From Elusimicrobia bacterium RIFOXYA12_FULL_51_18 (lineage in GTDB: Bacteria > Elusimicrobiota > Elusimicrobia > Elusimicrobiales > UBA9959), in the NCBI GenBank assembly GCA_001800245.1, contig MGVA01000069.1:1-61779 (forward strand): a stretch of 61,779 nt of DNA, written 5' to 3'. Below, one piece after another: positions 33,695 through 41,516 of this stretch. The notes beneath the pieces were generated by a model, which was not told the DNA's origin, searched no databases, and saw only the letters and a list, made by a program, of their open reading frames with translations. The translations under genes and the position numbers were made by a program. How positions within the stretch are numbered: position 1 is the first letter of the stretch; every line of letters starts with the position of its first letter.

Positions 33695-33998
33695 GTAACA
33701 CCGGCTGGTAGGCTTTGGGTATTAGAGCCGCAAGATGCCCGATCGGGACGTCACCAGGTTTTTTGCGCGCTCCGGGTTCGGGTTTTATGGGGAAGAAGAC
33801 CGGGGCCTTCCGCCGGCTGCGGAACGCGCCGGCCCGCATAGCGGTCCGGCTTGAACGGTCCTCGCCGTTCCCATGAAGGAATGCGCTCCAGCCCCCGGTC
33901 TTAAAACCCTCCGAATGGAGCACGCAGGAAACCCGGTGACGCCCCGCCTGTGTATCTCTCATGGTTCAATAACCCAAAGCCTACCAGGCCGGCGTTAC
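33695..33998. repeat. 304-nt imperfect inverted repeat (MITE-like or structured RNA)
   Basis: Fills most of the 371-nt gap between the DUF3108 gene and the heptose kinase gene. The arms (about 33695-33815 and 33880-33998) match as inverted copies. The best blocks are the outer CTGGTAGGCTTTGGGT, then GTCACC.GGTTT, TGCG.GCTCC and ACCGGGG. The centre carries two perfect hairpins, GCCGG/CCGGC enclosing CCGC/GCGG near 33829-33850, and GAACGG/CCGTTC near 33853-33870. The whole could fold into one long stem with a forked tip. A minus-strand reading frame runs through it but has no recognisable protein. Confidence 0.65.
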
Positions 33999-34006
33999 TT
34001 ATCGGG

Positions 34007-34834
34007 TTATTCCACGCGGCGTTTTACAAGTTTGGCGGTTACGGAACCGATGAAGATCTCGGCTTTCAGGATCAGCGGCAGGTGCAGCTCATCGTCGGTT
34101 ATCCACACCAGCATCTTCTTGCCTTGCTTGGCCACGAAAAGTCCGTCGTCGCCGAGCTGCGGCTCAACCAGAATGCACTTAAATTTACCATAAGCGGTGG
34201 ATTCTTTCTCACGCTTCCTGAATTTAACGGTCATGTCCCAGTTCCGCTTTGTATTAACGGTTATGGCCTGACTGCCCTCCGGCTTAAGCTCCATGGTCCG
34301 GACCAGATACAGGGCCGAAAGAACATCGTTGACCGGCCCCGGCAATGCCCCATTAACCGGAGAGATTACCCTTTTCTTATTCATTTTCTCTCCGCGGAAA
34401 GTTTTTACGTCATTGTCGAATATAACCCATTCATTGGTGAAATATCCGCCTTCCCGTATCTTTTTATAGTAGCCGCGCGAGTAAAGACCGGCCACGTCCA
34501 GCCATGATTCGTTGACGTCGGATACCGTGTAAAAAGTTCTTATGAACGCGGAAGACTTCGCGCCGGAAACGATATGATAGGCGGGAAGCCCGTCTATCGT
34601 TACTATCTTGTCGATCTGGAGGTAGGCCGACCCCACATTCATAAAGCCCCAGTATATCTCGTATTCCAGGTATTCCTTGTACCAGCCTTTTATAACCGGC
34701 ACGGTATCCGGAACAATGGACGCCTCCAGCGTGGAATAGGGATGGGCCAGATATTCCATCTTTTCTTCCGCGCGGAGTGGAACCGCGGATAACGCCAGCA
34801 GGATCGCGGAGAATAGGGCTTTTTTAAAATCCAT
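34007..34834 (-). CDS. DUF3108 periplasmic protein
   Basis: A 275-aa exported protein with signal peptide ending VPLRAEE. The body matches DUF3108: YEIYWGFMNVGSAYLQI near residues 57-73, then NESWLDVAGLYSRGYYKKIREGG and a C-terminal LHLPLILKAEIFIGSVTAKL. DUF3108 proteins are beta-rich and of unsettled function, common among envelope genes. It overlaps the ICMT-like gene by 11 nt and is the last gene before the large inverted repeat. Confidence 0.8.
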   Translation of the reverse strand: MDFKKALFSAILLALSAVPLRAEEKMEYLAHPYSTLEASIVPDTVPVIKGWYKEYLEYEIYWGFMNVGSAYLQIDKIVTIDGLPAYHIVSGAKSSAFIRTFYTVSDVNESWLDVAGLYSRGYYKKIREGGYFTNEWVIFDNDVKTFRGEKMNKKRVISPVNGALPGPVNDVLSALYLVRTMELKPEGSQAITVNTKRNWDMTVKFRKREKESTAYGKFKCILVEPQLGDDGLFVAKQGKKMLVWITDDELHLPLILKAEIFIGSVTAKLVKRRVE

Positions 34835-35375
34835 ATTTTATCCTCGCGCCTACCACAGCGGCGGCCGCGGCCATGCCCAGAAAACCGCGCCATTCCTTGT
34901 TCTTACGGAAAATTTCCCAGGAATACGCGTTCCCATCTAAAAATTCGGGGATGGCGGCGGGGCGGGGGAGAATGGAGTTGACGCGTTGCCTATACTGTTC
35001 GAATTGGACGCCATATTCCGAGAGCAGGAATTCCTCTTCGGCCTTTATCTGGACCCGGTAAATGAAAATGAAAGAAAGGCCGGCGGCCAGCCAGACCAGC
35101 GCCGTGCGCAAAAGGGCCTGTGGATTAGAAAGGGAAATAAGCAGGCCCAGAACCATTAAAGCCGTGCCCAGGTAAAGGGGATTGCGTACGGCGGCGTAAG
35201 GCCCGGTAACAGTAAGGGTCTTGGATTTAACTATTGCGGAAGAAGCCAGAACGCGTATGAGCTGCCCCAGGGCCATAACGCTTACTCCCAGAATAAAAAG
35301 TTTCCAGCTGGCCGGCTTGGACAGGACGAGAACAGCGAGAGCGATTATTTGAGAAACAAGTATTCTTTTTTTCAT
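34824..35375 (-). CDS. Isoprenylcysteine methyltransferase-like membrane protein
   Basis: A 183-aa protein with four to five transmembrane helices. The conserved motif GPYAAVRNPLYLG and the later EEEFLLSEYGVQFEQYRQRV match the ICMT/PEMT superfamily of SAM-dependent membrane methyltransferases. The bacterial substrate is unknown; lipids are plausible given the lpxK-gmhB neighbourhood. It overlaps gmhB by 4 nt and the DUF3108 gene by 11 nt. Confidence 0.85.
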   Translation of the reverse strand: MKKRILVSQIIALAVLVLSKPASWKLFILGVSVMALGQLIRVLASSAIVKSKTLTVTGPYAAVRNPLYLGTALMVLGLLISLSNPQALLRTALVWLAAGLSFIFIYRVQIKAEEEFLLSEYGVQFEQYRQRVNSILPRPAAIPEFLDGNAYSWEIFRKNKEWRGFLGMAAAAAVVGARIKYGF

Positions 35376-35956
35376 AAATTATTTTTTAACCATCGCGCAG
35401 CGGCAAGAATGCCGGTTTTCACCACACGATTTTTAAGTTTTTCCGGATATTTTTTCAGTTGGCCTTTGCCCTCTCCGCTTTTCAGGAAAACCGCGCGTAC
35501 CCCCAGAGCGTCGGCTAGTTCCATATCGCTGACCTTATCGCCGATAACCAGCGACCGGCGCAGGTCTATGGCATGATGACGCAAAGCCTCATCCGCCAGG
35601 CCGCGGCCCGGCTTGCGGCAGCGGCATTTATCCTCCGGCTTGTGTGGACAGAAATATACTCCGTCCAACGCTATGCCTTTGGCGCGCAGGCCGCTCACGA
35701 GTTTATTGTTTATGGCTTTAGACCTTGCGAGAGTCATAAAGCCTCTGCCCACGCCGGATTGGTTGCTCACCACTATGAGTTGATAGCCCAAACCGGCGAT
35801 AAGCCGCAAGGCCTTGAAAGCATCCGCGTATAATTTGAGGTTCCGGGGATGGGTAAGATAGGCGCCCGGCCGATTATGATTTATGGTGCCGTCCCGGTCC
35901 AGAAATACGGCCGGTTTCATTTCTTTGCCGGAGGATTTTCGCAGATAGGCGATCAT
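35372..35956 (-). CDS. gmhB: Heptose 1,7-bisphosphate phosphatase (GmhB-like HAD)
   Basis: A 194-aa HAD-superfamily phosphatase. FLDRDGTIN has the catalytic DxD. The zinc loop CPHKPEDKCRCRKP with its three Cys and one His is the GmhB/HisB-N signature. SNQSGVGRG and VIGDKVSDMELA complete the motifs. It removes the 1-phosphate from heptose bisphosphate, the step after the heptose kinase encoded downstream in the same block. The start at 35956 overlaps lpxK by 4 nt; an internal ATG at 35920 would also keep the domain. Confidence 0.9.
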   Translation of the reverse strand: MIAYLRKSSGKEMKPAVFLDRDGTINHNRPGAYLTHPRNLKLYADAFKALRLIAGLGYQLIVVSNQSGVGRGFMTLARSKAINNKLVSGLRAKGIALDGVYFCPHKPEDKCRCRKPGRGLADEALRHHAIDLRRSLVIGDKVSDMELADALGVRAVFLKSGEGKGQLKKYPEKLKNRVVKTGILAAARWLKNNL

Positions 35957-37041
35957 AAATGTTTCACAGATGTGATGGTCTTCATCAGTTGTTCGTGGCC
36001 GTCCCGCGAAAAAACTATTTTCACGGAGAGGATAAAAACCCCGCCTTCAAGGATCTGAGCCCAATCGGGCGGGAAGCGGGCGAAATCTTTAAAAGTCGTA
36101 ATGAGCGGCATATTCGCGCGCGTTGACTGGATCGCGGCCAGTTCTTCCCGCGTGAACTGGTGGTGGTCCGGATAGCGCCAAATCTGTACGGGTACGGCCT
36201 TTAGGCTCACAAGGGTGTCTTCAAAAGATTTCGGATCGCCTATGCCGGAAAGCGTCACCACGCTTTTGCCCTGAAATTCGGAAAGCGGGACCTTTTCTTT
36301 GCTAAGTGCGTTCAGGAAAATCTCCGGTGAGTGCATGCTTTCCAACACATCCGCGGATGGGGTTATCTTTTTTATTTTCTCTCGAATCGACTTAATTGCG
36401 GCTTCAGAGGCGTGCTCGCAGTGCGAGAGTATGATCGCGTCCGCCCTGTCCAGGCCGGAGGGGGTTTCGCGCAGATCGCCCAGCGGCAGCAAATCATCCT
36501 TATGGAAAGGCATTGCCGTGTTTATGAGGGCTACGTTTATGTCGCGCTGGAGCCGGAAAAACTGATAACCGTCGTCCATAAGCAGAATATCGCTTTTGAA
36601 TTTTTCCAGGGCCGCGAGTCCAGACTGATACCGGTCGGATGCTACTAAGACCGGTACTTCATAATCCCTGAGCATTTTAAACAGCATTAGAGCTTCGTCC
36701 CCGGCTTCTTCAGCGGAAAACGCCTCGCCCTCGGAAAGTATGGTCAGTTTGTTGCCGGAAGCGTTGCGTTTATAACCGCGGATAAGTATGGCTGGCCTAT
36801 AACCTTTCTTTTTTAATTCTATCGCCGCCATGACCACAGTGGAGGTTTTGCCGGTACCGCCGGAAGAAAGATTGCCAAAGCAGATCACCGGAACCGGAAG
36901 CTTATAACTTTTAAGCAGGCCAAACCCATAAAGTATTCTACGCAAAACCACGGCTGATATATAAAGTAGTGACAGGAGGCGCAGCAGGAGCCGGCCCAAC
37001 GCCTTTTCTTTAAGAGTGTCCCTGATTTTTTTAGCTTCCAT
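35953..37041 (-). CDS. lpxK: Tetraacyldisaccharide 4'-kinase
   Basis: A 362-aa inner-membrane-associated kinase phosphorylating the lipid A disaccharide. The N-terminal hydrophobic helix is followed by PVICFGNLSSGGTGKTSTVV, whose GGTGKT is the P-loop; then LIRGYKR, EAGDEALM and the LLMDDGYQ motif. All match LpxK. Other lpx genes are outside the window. It heads the lpxK-gmhB-ICMT-DUF3108 operon, with a palindromic repeat in the 132-nt gap upstream. Confidence 0.95.
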   Translation of the reverse strand: MEAKKIRDTLKEKALGRLLLRLLSLLYISAVVLRRILYGFGLLKSYKLPVPVICFGNLSSGGTGKTSTVVMAAIELKKKGYRPAILIRGYKRNASGNKLTILSEGEAFSAEEAGDEALMLFKMLRDYEVPVLVASDRYQSGLAALEKFKSDILLMDDGYQFFRLQRDINVALINTAMPFHKDDLLPLGDLRETPSGLDRADAIILSHCEHASEAAIKSIREKIKKITPSADVLESMHSPEIFLNALSKEKVPLSEFQGKSVVTLSGIGDPKSFEDTLVSLKAVPVQIWRYPDHHQFTREELAAIQSTRANMPLITTFKDFARFPPDWAQILEGGVFILSVKIVFSRDGHEQLMKTITSVKHL

Positions 37042-37055
37042 GATCTTTATCGCCG

Positions 37056-37145
37056 CGCTGAACCCCCTGCTGTGGATATCTCCCGAATACTAAGGAGTTA
37101 AATAGCCTTAACTTTGCCGCACCCCGCGCTATACGCATGCGCGGG
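37056..37145. repeat. Partial copy of the palindromic element (C)
   Basis: Matches the right part of element A (29286-29380): GCTGAAC, then CTCC.GAATACTAAGGAG, CTTAACT and the palindromic CGCACCCCGCGCT ... GCATGCGCGGG. It lies between lpxK and the GT9 gene and has accumulated differences, so it looks like an older, truncated copy. Confidence 0.65.
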
Positions 37146-37173
37146 AAATTCCTCAATGCCGTGAGGGTGAATT

Positions 37174-38238
37174 TCACTTAAGCGCCGCTCTCCCCAGCAT
37201 ATGTTCAAGTTTAGCAAATACGGTTTCCGGCGCAAGCTCCTTAAGACATTTTAACGCTTGCGCGCAATCACTTTTTTGGCAGGCGATGCAGGCAAGACCG
37301 TAGTTCCTGACTACCTGATGCTGAGGGTCGTCGGGAGGAGTCCAGCTTTCGGGCCTGCTGGAACCATAAACACCCAGAGTGGGGATGCCGGAGGCCTGGG
37401 CTATATGCTTGGCGCCGTTGCAATTGGCGACCAGCAACTCCGTTTGTTTAAGGAGCGCCGAGAGTTTGGAGAGCGTGGCGGTTTCAGGAGACAGCATTAC
37501 TCCGGGTTCTGCGGCCATACGCACGATGCTTTCCGCCAGCGCCTTCTCGCCCGGACCCCAGAGAACCAGGACAGCCGCCTTTGTCTTTTGGACTACAAGT
37601 GCCGCCAGGCGGGCGTAATGTTCCGCGGGCCACTGTCGCGTGATCCGCCTGGAAGCCGGCGAAAAAGCTATCAGCTTCCTGTCCTCGTCTTTTGTTCCGC
37701 CGCCCGAAGGGCGGTGATCATCCGCTTTCCTTAAGTCCCGCGCGGCGGCTTGCGCCCAGGCCAAGTCCTCGTCCGCGGGATAGCATTTCGGATACGGATA
37801 AAAAACCCTCGTCAGTCCAAGTTGGCTGAGAAGATCTATTTTAAAAAACGGGTTATATTCCCGCTGACCGGATCCGAGTTTCAGCTTGAGGTTATAGGCC
37901 CAGGCGGAATAAGTGTAGGCCGGCCCGGCTTTAATTCGCGCGCCGCTTATGGCCGTCACAAAAGCCGAACGGGGGTTGGACATCAGGTCTATAACAAGAT
38001 CATAGCGGCGGCGCCGAATTTCAAAAAGCCATTTCAGCGGTTTCCCGTTTTCATAGATCAGGACTTCATCTATGGCAGGATTACGCTCCAAAGCCTGATT
38101 TGAGGGCGCCTGTGTCAGAAAATCTATTTTTGCTCCGGGGAAATTGGCCTTCAAAACTTCGGCGGCCGGCGCGCTTAAAAGCACGTCGCCTATCTGCCGG
38201 AATTGGATGAGGAGTATCTTTTCAGGTGTAAAGTCCAT
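37174..38238 (-). CDS. Glycosyltransferase family 9 (heptosyltransferase-like)
   Basis: A 354-aa GT-B enzyme. LLIQFRQIGDVLLSAPAAEVLK at the N-terminus and the C-terminal LLVANCNGAKHIAQASGIPTLGVYGSS, with the donor-binding D/N-G-x-H region, are GT9 hallmarks. Such enzymes add heptose to the LPS inner core. The start at 38238 is preferred to 38292 because the extra residues match nothing and cross a hairpin. It shares orientation with the other LPS genes. Confidence 0.85.
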   Translation of the reverse strand: MDFTPEKILLIQFRQIGDVLLSAPAAEVLKANFPGAKIDFLTQAPSNQALERNPAIDEVLIYENGKPLKWLFEIRRRRYDLVIDLMSNPRSAFVTAISGARIKAGPAYTYSAWAYNLKLKLGSGQREYNPFFKIDLLSQLGLTRVFYPYPKCYPADEDLAWAQAAARDLRKADDHRPSGGGTKDEDRKLIAFSPASRRITRQWPAEHYARLAALVVQKTKAAVLVLWGPGEKALAESIVRMAAEPGVMLSPETATLSKLSALLKQTELLVANCNGAKHIAQASGIPTLGVYGSSRPESWTPPDDPQHQVVRNYGLACIACQKSDCAQALKCLKELAPETVFAKLEHMLGRAALK

Positions 38239-38254
38239 AAACAAGCGACCAAAA

Positions 38255-38322
38255 TCTTTCAACTGAAAAATCCCGCGGCGACATGACGACATGAATTCCG
38301 CGCCGCAAACCTGAATTTTCAG
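38255..38322. repeat. Palindromic intergenic segment, possible diverged 61-nt repeat
   Basis: Holds TTCAACTGAA, a GCGGCG/CGCCGC stem and CCTGAA-TT-TTCAGG. The TTCAACTGAA and CTGAATTTTCAGG strings echo the 61-nt repeat at 109 and 44889, but order and spacing differ. It lies between the GT9 and deacetylase genes. Confidence 0.35.
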
Positions 38323-38324
38323 GG

Positions 38325-39143
38325 TTAAAACAGCCTTGAAACGCCTCTCGTCAGGTGAAGCATGAGGTCCAGATTATTGTCTCCGCGCTTTATGAAAAGC
38401 CGGTCTATGGGACCGGCCGCACGGTTCCAGGGCCAGGGAGTCTTGCCCTGTTTAAAGCTGAAATCCAGCATATAACCGGCTTTAAGAGCCAGTTCCCTTA
38501 CGGCCGGCGTATAGGCGCCAGCCCCGTACGGATAAGCGAAGGCGCACATCTCTTTGCCAAGAGCGGCCTCCAATTGTTTTTTTGACTCGGTCAATTCCCA
38601 GGCCGCGTCTTCAAGGGGGATTTTTTCCAGGTTCGGATGGTTCATAGTGTGGGAACCTAATTCTATGACTCCGCTTTCCTGCATCTCTTTCAGCATCTCC
38701 ATGGAAGCCATGTTCACCCAGGGTTCCGTATCAGGATTATGCCAGGTATTAGCTTTGCCTATGGTATTGAAAACTATAAAGATATTGCCTTTGGCTCCAA
38801 GTTCGCGCAGGATCTTATAGGCTTGGGTATAGTTATTTTCATAACCGTCGTCAAAAGTTATAAGCACGGCCTTCTCAGGCAGTTCTTTTTCATTTTTATG
38901 CGCCTTCAAAAGGTCGGAAAAGAGCACGGTGGTATAGCCCTGGGAGAGCAGCCAGGCGACCTGTGCGCGAAATTTTTCAGAGGAAACCCACAGATCTTTC
39001 AGCTTTGAGCCCGGGGGCGGGGTACCGATCTTATGGTAAACCAGAACCGGCAGGCCCGGAATAGTGCTGCGCCACCAGACCCAGCGCGCGCTGGCCGCTG
39101 CGGCGGCAAAAAAAACTGAAACTGCGGTAAACACTTTTATCAT
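38325..39143 (-). CDS. Polysaccharide deacetylase (NodB homology)
   Basis: A 272-aa CE4 enzyme anchored by an N-terminal hydrophobic segment (residues 4-22). The NodB motifs are clear: TFDDGYENN with the catalytic and metal-binding Asp pair, and SHTMNHPNL with the two metal His. It would remove N-acetyl groups from a surface polysaccharide or from LPS sugars. It overlaps the tandem GT9 gene by 4 nt and lies 87 nt before the other GT9, so LPS core trimming is a reasonable guess. Confidence 0.88.
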   Translation of the reverse strand: MIKVFTAVSVFFAAAAASARWVWWRSTIPGLPVLVYHKIGTPPPGSKLKDLWVSSEKFRAQVAWLLSQGYTTVLFSDLLKAHKNEKELPEKAVLITFDDGYENNYTQAYKILRELGAKGNIFIVFNTIGKANTWHNPDTEPWVNMASMEMLKEMQESGVIELGSHTMNHPNLEKIPLEDAAWELTESKKQLEAALGKEMCAFAYPYGAGAYTPAVRELALKAGYMLDFSFKQGKTPWPWNRAAGPIDRLFIKRGDNNLDLMLHLTRGVSRLF

Positions 39144-40738
39144 ATTATCTCCATTATACCCGATCTCTTAAGAATGTGCTTAGCCGCCGCCAGGACCTTA
39201 TCGGGAGTGACCATTCGCATGCACATAAAATGTCCGCGGGGACAATGCTTTGAACCGTGCAGCGCGCAAGGGCGGCAGGCCAGGTCCTCTTCCAGAACCA
39301 TATTATTTCTACCATAGGGGAAGAATCCCAACTCGCGCGTAGTGGGACCAAAGATAGCGGCTACCGGCACTCCGAAAGCGACGGCAATATGCATGGGGCC
39401 GGAATCGTTGGTGATGAAAAGCCTTAAATTTTTTATTAAGGTCATAAGTTCTTCCATGCCGGTCCGGCCCGTCAGATTCAGTACCGAGCCCGGCGCGGCG
39501 ACTTTTTCGATCCCCGCATTCCATTCCACCTCGTTACGTCCTCCGATCAGCAAAACTTTTGTTCCGTAAGCTTTCGCCAGTTCCGTTATAAGGCGCGCCC
39601 AATAATCCCTGGGCCAACGCTTGGTCGGCCAGACCGAACCGGGGTTGGCTCCGATAAAAATATTCCCAGCCGCCCCCAGGGCATCCAAGGCGCCTGTCTC
39701 CTGGCCGCCGGATCGCGCCTTTTCACCTGTTTCTGAATTATGCCTCTCTCCCCATTCCCGCAAAGCGGGGGAAAAAGACGACGCGGTTTCCGAAGCCGGA
39801 CGCAGACTGGAGGCATCTCCGTTTAGAGGAAGCATCAGCGTTAAATTCCTTTCCAGATCGTGAATCAGCCAGGAAAACGGAACTTTGTGAGTGAACATAA
39901 AACTGCCGGCACTGGAACCAAAACCGATGCGCATCGGAATACCGGCAAGCCTGGCCAGCAACGCGCTCCTGAACGAACGGTGGGGAACAACGATAATATC
40001 GAAGCGGCGCTTCCTGAGTTCAGAAAGCAAACGGAAAAATTCCCCAAAAAAAGAGCCCGCGGTTTTTTTATTATCGGTAAGTATCTCCGCGGCCAGCCCT
40101 GAGGAGGCGAACAACTGCGCCGTTTCCGGACGAGTCAAAACTGTGACTTTTGAATCCGGAAGGACCGTTCGTATTTTCTCCAATAACGGCAGGGTCAGAA
40201 CGGAATCGCCCAAAAAGGCGGTCTGCAGGAGGCAAATGCGTCCGGAGCTTTTTTTAAGGAGAGGCGGTCCGGCCTCCAGCAGCCAGTCTCCGATCACCGG
40301 CTCACGGTAAACGGCGGGAACCCCGATGGCGTCCAGAGCTTCCAGGTACCTTTCCAGCGTGTGTTTTTCAAGGGACGGGCTGGGAATGCGGAAGTTTACA
40401 AAGAGGCGGCGCGCCAGGGAATCCTTATGGTAACGGGCCTTCAGTTCAACTCCGGAAAGAAGCGAAATAAGGCGGCTGCGCAGGTTAACGTGCAGGTCCA
40501 GTAAAATATCGTAACGTCCGTTCTTTATGGTCTTTAGAGTGGACGCCAGACCGTTGAAAGCCAGAATCTGCGAGATGAAGGGGCTTTTGGCCGCGGCTGC
40601 GGCGAACTGCGGCTTTACCAGCATAGTAATGCGCGCGTCCGGCCAGCGGCGCTTGATGTTCCTCAGGACGGGAGCAGTCAATATTATGTCGCCCAGGGAC
40701 GACATCCTAATGATAAGCACATTGGGCGCGGTTTCCAT
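39140..40738 (-). CDS. Tandem GT9 protein: half heptosyltransferase fused to a full one
   Basis: A 532-aa protein. Residues 1-170 are a GT9 N-terminal Rossmann half (VLIIRMSSLGDIILTAPVL). At about 182 a second GT9 N-terminus begins (ICLLQTAFLGDSVLTLPLL) and continues into a complete enzyme, ending with the donor site LFITNDSGPMHIAVAFGVP and the Cys-rich ACRPCALHGSKHCPRG tail of WaaF-like proteins. The first unit lacks its donor half. A low-complexity linker of about 45 residues (from DASSLRPASE) sits inside the second unit. It may have arisen by partial duplication or fusion of two adjacent heptosyltransferase genes. Confidence 0.8.
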   Translation of the reverse strand: METAPNVLIIRMSSLGDIILTAPVLRNIKRRWPDARITMLVKPQFAAAAAKSPFISQILAFNGLASTLKTIKNGRYDILLDLHVNLRSRLISLLSGVELKARYHKDSLARRLFVNFRIPSPSLEKHTLERYLEALDAIGVPAVYREPVIGDWLLEAGPPLLKKSSGRICLLQTAFLGDSVLTLPLLEKIRTVLPDSKVTVLTRPETAQLFASSGLAAEILTDNKKTAGSFFGEFFRLLSELRKRRFDIIVVPHRSFRSALLARLAGIPMRIGFGSSAGSFMFTHKVPFSWLIHDLERNLTLMLPLNGDASSLRPASETASSFSPALREWGERHNSETGEKARSGGQETGALDALGAAGNIFIGANPGSVWPTKRWPRDYWARLITELAKAYGTKVLLIGGRNEVEWNAGIEKVAAPGSVLNLTGRTGMEELMTLIKNLRLFITNDSGPMHIAVAFGVPVAAIFGPTTRELGFFPYGRNNMVLEEDLACRPCALHGSKHCPRGHFMCMRMVTPDKVLAAAKHILKRSGIMEII

Positions 40739-40907
40739 ACTTTGTAACGAAATTATATCATTTATACGACCACTGTCCGCCCCGGAACGCAGGCGGGTCC
40801 AACATCTATTTTACTTGTTCCAAACTTTGCATGTTTACCTCTTTCCCGAAAAATCTTTTTTTCCAGGAAGGTCCGGGATCCGTAACAAAATGTTAATCTA
40901 AATGTTA

Positions 40908-40936
40908 TTGGCAGGCAACCTTATTTAATCTATCAT
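40908..40936 (+). promoter_or_regulatory. Promoter with -10 abutting the start codon
   Basis: TTGGCA (40908-40913) and TATCAT (40931-40936) are separated by exactly 17 nt. The ATG of the next gene begins 6 nt after the -10 box. Transcription would start at or beside that ATG, so a leaderless message is predicted. The rest of the 204-nt gap (40739-40942) shows no gene. Confidence 0.5.
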
Positions 40937-40942
40937 TGTAAT

Positions 40943-41479
40943 ATGAATAAATGGAGAAAGACCGTCATTTCCATGTTCATATGTTTTGCCGCTCTGGGCT
41001 CTTACAGCGCGGTAAACGCGGTTATGGGTTCCGGCACTTACCGCATCCTTATAACCGAACAGGCCACGGTGGGTAATTCCGCGCCCAAGACAGGGGGAGC
41101 ATACTCCCTTCTGGGAAGCACCGGCCAACTGGGCTACGGAACCATCGGCAACGGCCGCTATGCTCTAAACTGGGGCATAGTCAATTCCTGGAGGCCGGCC
41201 CAGGCCGACGTCAGCGCTTCTCACGCTTATCCCAATCCGTGCAATATCAGCAGAGGGTGCGGCGGTATAACCTTTACCCGCCTTACGCTCAAAGCTACTG
41301 TGCGCGTCTTCACCATTTCCGGAGAGCTGGTTCGCAAGATCGAGAAAGACAGCAGTATAGACAGCATAGGCTGGGACCTGAAAAATCTCAACGGCCGCCA
41401 GGTAGCCAGCGGACTTTACATTTATCTGAGCGATGGGAACGGCACCTCAAAAACGGGAAAATTGGTGATCGTCAGATAA
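40943..41479 (+). CDS. Secreted protein with FlgD/T9SS-like C-terminal Ig domain
   Basis: A 178-aa exported protein with signal peptide through about residue 26. The central part is Gly/Ser-rich. Residues 95-178 carry YPNPC, VRVFTISGELVRKI, WDLKNLNGRQVASGLYIY and the closing GKLVIVR, which is the FlgD-Ig/type IX-like sorting fold common in surface proteins. No Shine-Dalgarno sequence precedes the ATG. It is followed 37 nt later by a large surface protein and probably forms one operon with it. Confidence 0.75.
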   Translation: MNKWRKTVISMFICFAALGSYSAVNAVMGSGTYRILITEQATVGNSAPKTGGAYSLLGSTGQLGYGTIGNGRYALNWGIVNSWRPAQADVSASHAYPNPCNISRGCGGITFTRLTLKATVRVFTISGELVRKIEKDSSIDSIGWDLKNLNGRQVASGLYIYLSDGNGTSKTGKLVIVR

Positions 41480-41516
41480 ACGGCCGCCGCGCTATACGTA
41501 ACTGACAGGTAAATTT

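Noticed and set aside
32613..33962. Longer N-terminus for the heptose kinase starting at 33962
   Set aside because: The extra 109 codons run through the inverted repeat, show no protein-like features, and the domain begins cleanly at the ATG at 33635.
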